DNA of 64,000 nucleotides, from positions 14,384,393-14,448,392 of the forward strand of contig CM055106.1 in the NCBI GenBank assembly GCA_029204225.1, read 5' to 3'. Origin of the DNA: Diphasiastrum complanatum (lineage: Eukaryota > Streptophyta > Lycopodiopsida > Lycopodiales > Lycopodiaceae). Shown in pieces: positions 23,786 through 34,507 of this stretch. The translations under genes were made by a program, and so were the position numbers. How positions within the stretch are numbered: position 1 is the stretch's first letter; each line of letters starts with the position of its first letter. The notes under the pieces were generated by a model that saw only the letters and a list, made by a program, of their open reading frames with translations, ran no database searches and had not been told where the DNA came from.

Positions 23786-23827
<42 letters not shown>
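23640..23827 (+). repeat. Dispersed repeat with (CT)n tract, copy 1
   Basis: A block containing gggctacacaccttcctag and tgaaccacgcttttaac runs into (TC)n at 23,789-23,827. The same unit is present inverted at 52,742-53,010. The microsatellite is thus part of, or a frequent neighbour of, a dispersed element. Confidence 0.75.
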
Positions 23828-23830
<3 letters not shown>

Positions 23831-24504
23831 AAGCAACATCAAATATTGTAAGCCTGAAACCTAACAACATGAATATAAATGAACATATAACACAAACTAA
23901 TATGCTACAAATAAAAGTAACATGAACTATTAAAGCATGAAACATAAATTAATGGCATCATACTCTTTCATTCTGATTTATGATTTACTCTTTCATGGTC
24001 TCTCTCTCTCTCTCTCATTTCTTTCTTCTCTCAGGATCATTCTCTATCTCTATCCATCTATCACTTATCCTCTCACTCAATCCCTCCTTTACCTCCTCAT
24101 CTCTCTTTATTAAACCAAACATGAAACTTATATCTAAGAACACAAAACTAACATCATTGAAGTAACATAAATTAATAATAAGCATAAGCAAACTAGTTAA
24201 CAAGTATGAATGAAACTAGCTAATTAACAAGTATGAATAGAACTAGCTAAGTGTTCATTCATGGAAAAAAAATAGATCTATTCATTAAAATTGAAACATT
24301 TGCTGAAAGAAACACTTAAGCTAAACAAATCCATCAAAAAATACATAAATCTGTCATTTGAAAGCTCAAAAAAATCTAAACAAAGGTCAGAGCAAGCGTC
24401 GGAAAGACACTGGTATACATTCAATCCTGTCAGTACTTGGGATCTGCTACGGAATGTGTAGCTCAGCAGCTCTGATGGTGAAGTGCGCCTTAGCTGCTTT
24501 GATG
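23828..24504. other. Non-coding stretch with short CT tracts
   Basis: A second (CT)n tract lies at 23,999-24,018. No gene is supported before the hAT fragment. Confidence 0.5.
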
Positions 24505-24921
24505 GTGAGATGGCACATATACCTCTCCACAGTACGGCTTTTTCGTTGGACCCTGAATATTGGAATCAATCTTTAGGGGACCTCTTCTTTTTATAGCAAC
24601 GAGGACACTGCAACGGAAGAAGTTAGGGATCTTACACAATACAAAGAGAAGAAAGGTATTTTTAGTTCTTTTGTGCAGAATCTGTCAAGGACTACGCCAT
24701 CTTGGAAATGGTGGATGTTGAATAGAAAATCTACTCCTACGCTCAGATTGATCTCTATGAAGGTACTAGTGCAATGTGCAGCAAACTCTAGTTCAGAAAG
24801 GAACTGGAGTACCTACAGGTATGTACACAACACGTTGCGAAATCGATTGCTGAGTGATAGGGCTGAAAATCTTGTGTACATGTATTTTAATCACAAAATA
24901 AAAGAGAATAGGAAGTGCTGA
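24505..24921 (+). pseudogene. hAT-family transposase C-terminal (dimerisation) fragment
   Basis: In two frames the stretch reads PLHSTAFSLDPEYWNQ (24,510 onward), then EEVRDLTQYKEKKG, then ANSSSERNWSTYRYVHNTLR and RAENLVYMYFNHKI up to a stop at 24,919-24,921. The SSxERNWSTY...H...RNRL...LVYxxxN pattern is the C-terminal dimerisation region of DUF659-type hAT transposases. The rest of the protein is missing on this strand. The minus-strand transposase at 27.1-28.9 kb lacks exactly this part. It is not a functional gene. Confidence 0.85.
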
Positions 24922-25466
24922 TTATATAGAGGAGATGCCTTCATGGGGGATCGATGTTTCAGGAGAAGAAGAGATGGAAGATCTTGGTTATCGTCGAGAT
25001 TGTGGCTATAGACTATGAGGTTGATGAAAACGTAGAAACTGAAGAAGGCATTACGCGAGCCGACAAGAGAAAAAGAATGGAAAACTTTTTTTGAAATTGA
25101 AATACATGTATACAAAGTTTTTGAAGTATAGTTGAAATACAGAGTTACATTGATTTACCAATTTGAAATATATTAGAGATTTATCAATTTGGACATCAAA
25201 TTGTGTGTGATTTACCATGACAAGTTAGATGTCTAGTTTTGTTTTTAAGTGTTTAGGTTTATGAATCTATGATCATTGGTTTAGGGTTTAGGGTTGATGC
25301 AAGTTACAATTATACAAAAAAAAACCCATTTGCACAAATAATCAAGATAAATCCAAGGATCCAATTAGTAAGGACAATAAATCTCTACAATACTTGATTT
25401 GTGAAATAAAAAAGTTGAGTACAAAAATTGAACATTGAAGTGGCCATTTTGACGCTCTATCACAAG
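24922..25466. other. No gene seen
   Basis: Short tail of the hAT fragment and AT-rich sequence, with a brief telomere-like word (ggtttagggtttagggtt) at about 25,280. Confidence 0.45.
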
Positions 25467-26995
25467 CTACAGAGTTTTGAAGGCACACATCTCTTGGATT
25501 ATACAATAATCATCGTGCATGTTTAATGTGATATATAAATTTTCTACAATTTTATAATCACATAACTTGCACTTATCATCCAACATCATATGTTGGACGA
25601 GACAAGCAATGTGATAAAAATGTGTGCATGGTAATTGGTGATGCCCACTCCATGGATGAACATTGTGGTGGCAATGTGGACAACAATTTTGGAGTGGGTC
25701 ATCTATTATACGCTCCAGAACATTAGGGTGCACCATCCTACAAAATATCTGGCTGCCACCACCTGGCCCTTCAATATTTTCCAACCGATGACGCATATCG
25801 TCGTCGTGTGCTTGATAAAAAAAAAATTCTGTCAGCTTGAAGCATGTTTAAGCACATGATTTATATTCTACCAACATTTATGATTTATATACCTGCTCTT
25901 TTCCGCGATTGAACGCGCTCTCTTGACTATGGAGCTGAGACTGCAGCTCCTCTATTTGGTCATGCACCTAACATGATGCACCAACAAGAGCATCTCGTAA
26001 CTCTATTCGAGTAATAGAAACACTCTCGCTCCGAAGGTCAGACACCACCTGCTTAGTGAGTTTTGAACTAAAATTAACAGGCCTCTCAAGAACGTAATGC
26101 ATGTAAAGCATTTTAGCAAAGCCCAGGCTGCAATCTTGATGGTGTAAATGTTGTGCCATGCATGCCAAATATATTTTTTCAGTGTTGTTTCTAATAGGCT
26201 AAAAGCATGTTTTGGTGGTACAAAAAAAGAACCCATTTTTCATTGTACCTTTTGGTAGTACATTTCACTTTTTGGGGATTTTATTACTCATAATTGTTTT
26301 AAGTCCACATTAAAAATGACATAACTTTTTAGTGGAAAGTCCAATTTTAGCGGAGTTTGGTGCGTTGAAAAGTTCTTGACGAGCACTTTCCAATGATATG
26401 TTACGTGACATACATCTGAGCTACAGTTAAAAAGTTATGGCAAGTCAAATGTATAGGGATTTTATTAATCATAAGCTTTTGAGTCCACATTAAAAATGAC
26501 ATAACTTTTTAGTGGTAAGTTCAATTTCAAAGGAGTTTGGTGCGTTAGGAAGCGCTTGACGAGCACGTTTCAATAATATGTTACATGACTACTTCCGACG
26601 TACAGTTAAAAAGTTATTGCAAATCAAAAGTATTAGTTGAAAATAGTGTATATTAATATAAAAGTGTATTTCTACCCAAAAAAGGTAGTGTCCTTGATAG
26701 TCCATGTTGTACCACCAAACCATGCTTTTAGCCAATATCAGTTTCCAAGTTTGAAACGTCCTTTTTTGACGTCTGACTTGGGAGCTGGCCAAATTTCGAG
26801 GACCATCTCACTAGACACAGTGTCATTTATCTCTTTCCATTGCACACCACTAGGATTGGCCCACTCAGATGTACAAGCACCAATTCTAGCCATCTCATTG
26901 ATATCAGTTCCTTCAGCTATGGCTTTCAACTGCTCGTATGCTCTTTTTAGTCTCTCTTTATCCGCGGAGCCGCTACTTACTTCGAAGGCCATATC
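25467..26995 (-). pseudogene. Multi-exon RING-H2 zinc-finger gene, interrupted by a MITE
   Basis: Three minus-strand coding blocks appear to belong together. Block 1 (26,992-26,738) is preceded by a TAG acceptor and reads ADKERLKRAYEQLKAIAEG. Block 2 (about 26,180-25,893) reads IYLACMAQHLHHQDCSLGF and later a helical DQIEELQSQLHSQE, ending at a GTATAT donor. Block 3 (25,828-25,467), after a CTGACAG acceptor, has a complete RING-H2 pattern: Cys39, 42, 57, His59, His62, Cys65, 76 and 79 counted from the Met at 25,796. RING-H2 domains usually act in E3 ubiquitin ligases. A TAG after block 2's GASC, a frame slip at a T10 run and the MITE between blocks 1 and 2 suggest a pseudogene, or a gene model needing transcript data. 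Whether it belonged to a transposon or to the host is open. Confidence 0.55.
26197..26733. mobile_element. MITE with 25-bp terminal inverted repeats
   Basis: The left end ggctaaaagcatgttttggt (25 bp in full) is matched by its reverse complement at 26,709-26,733 with one mismatch. A 4-bp duplication aata flanks it (26,193-26,196 and 26,734-26,737). Inside lies a tandem duplication of about 180 bp starting at 26,275 and 26,455 (each with aaaatgacataactttttag). No coding capacity is seen, so it is non-autonomous. Confidence 0.88.
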
Positions 26996-27121
26996 AACAG
27001 CAAGGCTACAAATTTTAAAACCCTAATATTTTGCAACTTGCAAGTAATGCAATTTTTTTTTTATATAACTTCTAGTTCAAAAAAATCACATAATTTTGCA
27101 TCAATTTAATATCACATAATT

Positions 27122-28867
27122 TCATATTGATTTAAACCTCAAACATATCCTTGCTCCTCTAGGCTTGGTCAGAATGGTTATCGGAATAACGTTTAGTACA
27201 ACGTCACCTATTCCAATGGTTGTATTAGTTTTATCTATGCATCTTTGTTGATCTTTGTTCTTTGTTGTTTTGAGATTTATGCATATTTTTTGTGGAGTAT
27301 ACTTAAGAATTTCAATATTGGTTTTTGTTTTAAAAGTTTCTTTGCTAATTTCTATGTTGATCCCATCGCATGAAGGTACTTGCTCAATGTTTCCCACTTT
27401 GCCTTGTACTTGACCACAAATTGTGGTAACTCACGTGGATCATTTAGGCTCTTTTGTATATTCCACCAAGTGATCCACACTTTTTCGATGTTTGGTAGAT
27501 TTGAGTCCAATTGACACACCATACATTACTGGCATCATGACATGGTAAGCATCACATACTCCATCCCAAAAATGAGAGTCTGCAAGCTTTGTGTGCAAGA
27601 TTTCGACTTTCAATTTCACTCTCATCACTTGACCCTCCCCCCAATCAGAGAATAATGTACAAACAAAAGCCTCCATGATCTCATTTTTATTTCAAAGTAT
27701 TGATTCAAGTGTGTGCAAAATCTTGTTTCGGCGGGTAGTTTCAGCACGCATACCATGCGTTGTTGAAAAATGTCAAGAATTCTTTGACGTTTCATTACAA
27801 ACTTGACAATTTTTCGACAATCGTCTATAATAGTTTTGAACCATCGGGTATTCTTGTTTTTTTACCACTCATGCAACACAAGATTCAAGATATGAGTGTT
27901 GCACCTCGAGCTATATAGGTGTGGATAACAAGCCGCCAATATTCTACCAGTAGCTCAACAATTCTTAGCATTGTCCATCACCAGCTGGACAACATTAGGT
28001 GACCCAACCTCATCTATCATGTCACTCAACACGTTTGCTATGTAAGTGCCAGTTTTGATTTCACCGGAACTATTCACAGGTTTTATGAAGCATTCACCAC
28101 GAGGACAAACCATCATGATGTTTATCAATGGACATTGTTGCATCTGACCATCCATCACTTATGATGGTACATCTTGATGATCCAATGTGGTTTAAAATCA
28201 ATGTCTCAACTCCTTGTTTGACATTTGCATAACATTTGTCGAAAACAAGATTTCTCATTTGAGGATATGAGAGAGGGAAAAATCCAGGTCCATATTCTGC
28301 GATTTTGTGCCACGTATTTTTCCATTCGTCATGACTAACCATGTACAATGACGAACCAATGAAAAAGACAACTTCAGCTAAAGCGAGTTGTAGGTGCATG
28401 AAAACTCTCTTATAAAATTCGTTGTTTGCTTTGGAATCAAACTTGGAGATGGATGCTAAGATGATGCACCCACATCACTTCGATTACTTCCCTCATCTAA
28501 TGAGAAGGTGTTTAGGGTTGGATCTTCATCAGGATATGTCAAGTCAACCATGTTGTGACTATGACCTGTACTAATTGATGACCGACCTTTTTTTTTTGCT
28601 GTTTGTTCATTTATTATAGTTCTCAATCTTTTGGAAGCTTCTTGGGCCAAACGACTAGTACATCTCATGGTCGATGATTTGCTACTCCCACCCAAAAGAT
28701 GATTCTCTAATTCTAGGAGCGCGAGTGGACTTTTGCAAGTGAAAAAAGTTACGCTTTAAATCCATATATTTGCCAAGATTTTTGGCAAATTGCCACTCGG
28801 GACCAGGTGACTTCCCAGTAAGTTTCTTCTTGGGTTGCACCGATGTTCCCCTAGCTGTTAATGGCAC
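27122..28867 (-). pseudogene. hAT-family transposase (DUF659 type), broken
   Basis: Minus-strand frames in order: 28,867-28,682 (N-terminal, basic), 28,695-28,456 (SKRLRTIINEQTAKKKGRSS linker), 28,399-28,094 (L-A-E-V-V-F-F-I-G-S-S-L, then SRCTIISDGWSDATMS) and 28,158-27,955 (PLINIMMVCPRGECF, SSGEIKTGTYIANVL, VVQLVMDNAKNC). Decayed parts follow (CNTHILNL-like, 27,676-27,440, and about 27,460-27,350). DGWSD and VMDNAKNC are hallmarks of the DUF659/RNase H-like core, including catalytic-type Asp residues. The N-terminal BED zinc finger was not found. The C-terminal dimerisation region is absent here and occurs on the other strand at 24.5-24.9 kb. Several stops make it inactive. Confidence 0.88.
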
Positions 28868-28920
28868 ATCAGTAGCGATCTGCGATGTATTATGTTGGGG
28901 TCCGAAAGATCTGAATTACG

Positions 28921-29960
28921 TCAGGTCGATGCATTTGCACTTGTGAAAATTGACAATTTCGGTGTACGCTTTGTTTGAATACTGATTTCAGAATGACGTC
29001 TTTTATTTTTGTTGTTATCAAGAGCCTCTCCAACATCCTCCACACTTGTAAGAATATCCGAGTTATATGCTGATGTAGATATATTAGTGCGAGTGACCAC
29101 ATCCTCAACATCTGTCAAGATATCCGAATTATAGCTACTTGTTCTCGATATATTACGATCATGAAAAATATCTTCGATTCCTGTCAAGATATCCGAGTTA
29201 TAGTTACTTGATCTTGACATATTACGACTTTGAGAAATATCTTTGATTCCTGTCAAGATATCCGAATTATAGTTACTTGATATTATTGTATTGCAATCAG
29301 CGGATCTGTTTTCTACATCTACTGATCTTGTCGACGTTTTTTGGATGCTCCCCCTTTTTGAACCACAAGGATGGCCCAGTATTTTCTTCATGTTGTTTCT
29401 ATTTGAATATTTAGAATAATACGTAAAGCACTCACTTAATGGTTTAGTAAATAATACATGTTTTCTCTTTTTAAAGTGCAAAGATAGCTTTGACAAACAC
29501 CAAATCATTGCTTGATTTTGCATGTAGAAAGGCTCTCCGTCATCTGTCATGACATTCGCAATATTTCCTTTTGTTGTAATTGAAGTCACCTTCACGATAA
29601 TAAGCAAGTTTTTTTCACTGGGATAGAAGCCTTTAAATTTAGCAGTGAAAACTACTACCCCTTCAAAATCCATACAATCAACAATGTCATCAATGTTATA
29701 TAATGGACACTTGGCAAGAACGAGTTCATTTATTTTGAGAATATCTACATTATCCCACAAGATTTTTTTTGAAATGACATCGATGGAAATATAGTTGTAC
29801 ACGTCTCCTAGGCGATTAAAATCGTCGTGAGGGTATGGCAAAGGACAATCTATTTTAAACACCTTTGAAAACTTCTCTGAAAAAACATGTTCCACTTGAT
29901 TCAGCAGTTAAGACATTTTCAAATGCAACCACTTCTTTCGGAAAAAATAAAACAACTGGA
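28921..29960 (-). CDS. Unrecognised protein with four 24-residue repeats
   Basis: A 324-residue frame (29,895-28,921) is open on the minus strand. A frame before it (to about 29,960) reads GHYMDCSREDVPVVLFFPKE and seems to continue into it after a splice or frame change near 29,870. The first ~190 residues look globular (DGEPFYMQNQAMIWCLSKL). The C-terminal third has four repeats of about 24 residues built around YNSDILTGIEDI. It ends in a basic tail. It lies directly upstream of, and on the same strand as, the hAT transposase, so it may be a transposon accessory protein or a host-gene fragment. No family is recognised and no function is proposed. Confidence 0.5.
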
Positions 29961-30044
29961 ACATCTTCTCTCGAGCAGTCCATGTAATGACCCTAAAAAA
30001 AATCATAGGTATACTTTATGTTAGAATTTGCAATGCTTGGCCAA

Positions 30045-30176
30045 CCCTTAGCCAGTGGCCCTTAACTCGTAGACCTTATCCCATAGTCGTTGGTCGTAGG
30101 CCCTTGGCCCTTGCCCCTAGGCCCTTAGCCCTTAACCCTAGCCCTTGTCCCTTAGTCCGTTGCCCCTAGTCCTTGA
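30045..30176 (-). repeat. Degenerate CCCTTAG/CCCTAG short tandem repeat
   Basis: Runs such as cccttagcccttaaccctag repeat with a period of about 7. This is telomere-like on the minus strand but more degenerate than the block at 17.9 kb. Confidence 0.6.
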
Positions 30177-30179
30177 CTT

Positions 30180-30955
30180 TTTTATATGTTTTGTGAACTT
30201 TTTATCTTGTCGTTATTAATACGTTTGTATTTATTTAAGGTCTTTTACTAGTTTACAATTTTTTTTTTATTTTTTTAATTAAGGTTAAATCCTTTCAACG
30301 ATTTCTAGATTTTTTTTGTAGAGTTTTAAATTTTTTAGAGAGTTTAGGTTTGTATTACGGTTCTTTTAAGATTTAACACTTTTTTGAATATCTAGTTTTT
30401 TTTTTTACAAGTTACAGCTAGTTCTACCACCAATTTCTTATGTTATTTTTTTAAAATTTTATTTTGAAAATTAAGTTTTTTTGACACTATTTTATTTTAT
30501 TTTATTTTATTTTATATGTTTATTTTTGGTTTTCTGGATATATTATTTTATGATTATTTTAAGCTATTTTTTTGGTTTTTTAAATTTTATTTTTTTAGAC
30601 ACTATTTTTTTTTTAATTTTATGATTTTTTAATGACACGATTTTGTTTTTTTAATTTATTTTATGATTTCTTTTGTGTTATTTTTTTGACACTATTTTGT
30701 TTTTCTAAGGTGTTTTTAAATTTTTCATGTTATTTTTTGGTTTTTTTGAAATTTTATTTTATTTTACTCTATTTTGTTTTTTTTTTTTTTCGTTCTATGA
30801 TTTATTTTATTTTATTTTTTTTGATTTTTTCTCGAAAATTTAGTTTATGACAGAGCTACTTACTTCAGATTTTCTTGCTTCAATTTTTTTTGCTAATACA
30901 ATATGGTAAATAATTTTTTGTTTTTCTCATGGTTTTTTAAGTTAAATCTAATTTT
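30180..30955. other. T-rich low-complexity sequence
   Basis: Dominated by T runs and ttttatttta words on the plus strand. No gene is seen. Confidence 0.7.
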
Positions 30956-30959
30956 TAGT

Positions 30960-31640
30960 TAAATTTTTAATAAATTAAATCCACTCGTCACCGTGGGAGG
31001 GCGAGGAGGGGGGAGGGCGAATTTAAAAAAAAACTTTTTTTTAATGGTACCCCTCCCCAAGCTCCCGCCGCGGCCTACCTTCGCGAAATTTTTGTGAAAA
31101 AAATTTCTGCAGTTGGAGGGGGAAATCGAGTCAGTGGTGGAATTCGAGTCATTAGAAAAGTACGATCTTTTTGAACAAATTCGATAAATTGGAAAAAATT
31201 GAGTCGTTACAAAAAAAATTTGCGTCGTTACAAAAGAATTCGAAAATTCGAGTCTTTCCAAAAAATTTGAGTCATTTGAAAATGTTTTAATAAACTAAAA
31301 TTTTACTTTATCCCTTGTCCCCCCCCGGCCTACCCGCCGCGACGGCAGGTGTGGGGGGGGGGAGTTTGGAAACATTAATTTTTTTATTTTTTTAAATTCT
31401 GCCCCCGCCCACCCGCCACGGCATGTGGGCGGGGGGGTTGAGAAGTTAAAAAAAAAAGGTGGGCATGGAGGGTGGGGTAAAAAATAAGTGTTTTTAAATT
31501 TAAAAACTAAGTTAAACGCCCCCTAGCCCACCCGCTGTGGTAGTTGGGCTTTAATTAATTTTTTATTAAAAAAAACAAATTCAAAACCCCCCCAACCCGC
31601 CGCGTAGATTGGGTTTTTAGTTTAAAAAAGCTATATATAT
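30960..31640. repeat. Array of GC-rich hairpin units, block 1
   Basis: Units built as poly-C, a GCCCACCCGCC-type arm, its complement and poly-G recur near 31,050, 31,320, 31,402, 31,520 and 31,585, separated by A/T runs. The word aaatttctgcagttggaggg (about 31,100) recurs at about 33,945, tying this block to the one at 33.9-34.2 kb. Confidence 0.75.
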
Positions 31641-31960
31641 ATCTCAGGGATGAGGGTCCGGGCCGGAATGGCCACGTTTGCGTCCGCATCCGGCGTTCGA
31701 AACCGGACGCGTGCGACCCCCGGACGAGGGGTCGGATGCGTCCAATTTTTTTTTTTTTTAACTAAAAAACCCTCAAAAAATTAAAAAAAGATCAAAACCT
31801 TGACGTGTCCGTACCGCCGTACGCACCCGTGGCTTCATTTTTTATTTTTTTAATTTGGTTTTATTCTAATTTTTTTTAAAAAAGTTTTAAAAAAAAAAAC
31901 CGGACGCGGACACGGACGTGTCTGTGTCCGTGTCCACTGTCCGCTTCCTTAGATATATAT
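31641..31960. repeat. CpG-rich block (ggacgcg / cggacg words)
   Basis: Dense CG words and short inverted pairs (cggacacggacgtgtctgtg) stand out from AT-rich flanks. No gene is seen. Confidence 0.5.
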
Positions 31961-32476
31961 ATATATTATACTTAAAAAGCTTAAAAATATATTAAAAAGT
32001 TTCAAAACATACTAACAAGTTTACTCAGTAGTTTATCTCTCTGAGCTCACTTGTATAAATTTAAAAAATGACTTGCGTGAGCTTATTACTGAGCTTCATG
32101 AGCTTCCAGAGGGTGGTTTTGAAATTTTATTCTATAAGAACTAAACTCTTGTTGAACCTCCTTTTATAGAGTTTAGATGGCCTTTGTCCAAGTCATCAAT
32201 CCATGTGAGAACATTTTGTTTTGACTCTTTTGGTTTTACATCCCAACAATCCGCATCTATAGCCAGTGATACAACTCATCAATCCTAGTGATATTTCGTA
32301 TTTTCTGTCTTCCATGTCATCAATCCGTTTTCTAACTTTGATTTAGTTTATGAATCTATCTTGGATTGATGACATGGCAAGTCTCTATGTATATAGGGTT
32401 TTAGATTGTAGTAGCTGTAAATTTTTTTTAAACTCCCGTGAGAGAGAAATTCGAGCCTTCAAAACTTGTGAGAGAG

Positions 32477-32478
<2 letters not shown>

Positions 32479-32527
<49 letters not shown>
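32479..32527. repeat. (GA)n microsatellite
   Basis: Uninterrupted AG dinucleotides. Confidence 0.97.
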
Positions 32528-32530
<3 letters not shown>

Positions 32531-33028
32531 GACGGTTGTGATGGAGAAAAACTGATTTTTGAATTCTTATTGGGCCATGCGTGCCCTAAAACGTATTTGA
32601 AGCGCATTTGAAAGTCACGTGGCTCTAGAAATTTTTAGAAAGAGAAAATTTACGAAACAGCTAGAAAGATAACGAAGTCTCTAGAAAGAGCAAAACAGAG
32701 AAGAAAAGAGATTGAGAGAAGGAAAGAGATTGATAAGAGGGAGAGCGCGAGGAGTGAGATTGATAGTGAGAGTCGTAGATGCTGCTTGCTACTAGAAGAT
32801 GATGATAGGTAATCGAGAAAGAGAGGAAGATGGCTGATGAGAGAGAGAGAGAGAGCGCGCGGGGAGTGATTGATCGTTGATAGAGAGAGGGAGAGGGGGG
32901 TGGAGATGTTGCACGCTGCTAGGACGGGAATAACTGATCGGGAGGAGAGACAGAGAGAGGGCGGGGGTGTTGCGTGATTCTAGGAGGAGGATGAGAATGG
33001 CCGATGAGAGGGACGGAGAGAGGTGAGA

Positions 33029-33159
<131 letters not shown>

Positions 33160-33859
33160 CCCATAAATATTTATGGAACTTGACAATAGCAAAAAACATA
33201 AATACCCCCCCCCCCCCCCCCCTTTACAATGCTTAATTACATTGTCTTTTGAAATTTTTAGGCTTTTTTATATCAGAGTGAATTGTTACCTGTTTCAAAT
33301 TTTTTTGCTCCTACAATATGGTAATTTTTTTTGTTTTCTCCATGCCGTTTTAATTAAATCTAATCTTCTAAGTTCAGTAGTGTGGGCGGGGGAGAAGTTA
33401 AAAAAAACCTTTTGTTTTAAATTCTTCCTCCCCCCCCCCCCCCCCCCCCGACATTAACGAAATGTTGTATAGGTTTCTCTTCATCAGATCGGTCCAGTAT
33501 CTCGTGCCTGCAGATACTTATGTTATCACATATTATATGGGCTAAGCCCTCCGTTCCACATCAGATCATTTTGGCTGAGTTTGCAGTTCCACTACCCATT
33601 CAGCTTGCTGCCATGTTTCAGCTTATCAAATACATTCAGAGAGTTCAATTATTTCCATTGTATGAGTAGTGATATATACATGCAACACTTACTTCATCTC
33701 AGCATCTTCATAGTTAGGGCTTTCATCTATATCATGGTTTTCTCAAGACTCTAGGTTACTTGACACACTGGGCATTTCTATCACGGGCCTTCCACTGGGC
33801 ACCCACTATAACATCAGACGGTTCTTGTATAGAGCATATTTGAGCCGAGCATGGCAAGG

Positions 33860-34200
33860 CGCGATCGCGAAAATTTTGTGATGCCTTCGCGCAAAATTTT
33901 CGTGCGAGATGCCTTCGCAAAATTTTTGCGAAGGCATCGCGAAAAAAATTTCTGCAGTTGGAGGGGGAAATTAAAAAGACGGCGGGTGGGAGGTGGCTAG
34001 AAATTTAAAATAAGAACTGTTTTTTTGAATTTCCCCTCGCCCACCTGCCATGGCAGGTGGGCAGGGGGGGGTTCTAATAAAAAAAACTTTTTCTTATATT
34101 CCCCTCCCCCAGCCCACCCGCCATGGCTGGTGGGCGGGGGGATTTAACCTTTTCTTAAATTTAGAAACTTTAATTGAATAGGGCGGGGGTTTTTAAAAAC
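33860..34200. repeat. Array of GC-rich hairpin units, block 2
   Basis: Contains the 31-base hairpin starting gatgccttcgcaaaa at about 33,910, then GCCCACCTGCCATGGCAGGT... at 34,039-34,062 (perfect 24-bp palindrome inside poly-C/poly-G), and a near copy at about 34,112-34,135 with one mismatch in the stem. Same family as 30,960-31,640. Confidence 0.8.
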
Positions 34201-34261
34201 TTTTTTTCTAATTTAAAAAAACTTAATCACATATGAGATAATATATGGTTATATATTCGTT

Positions 34262-34397
<136 letters not shown>

Positions 34398-34507
34398 GTC
34401 ATAAACTCATATATATATATATACTTTCATATATATAATATATATATTGAAAACTTTATGTTTTTGTCTTCTCATACGAATGTTGTTTATATGATGAGCG
34501 TTTGCAG

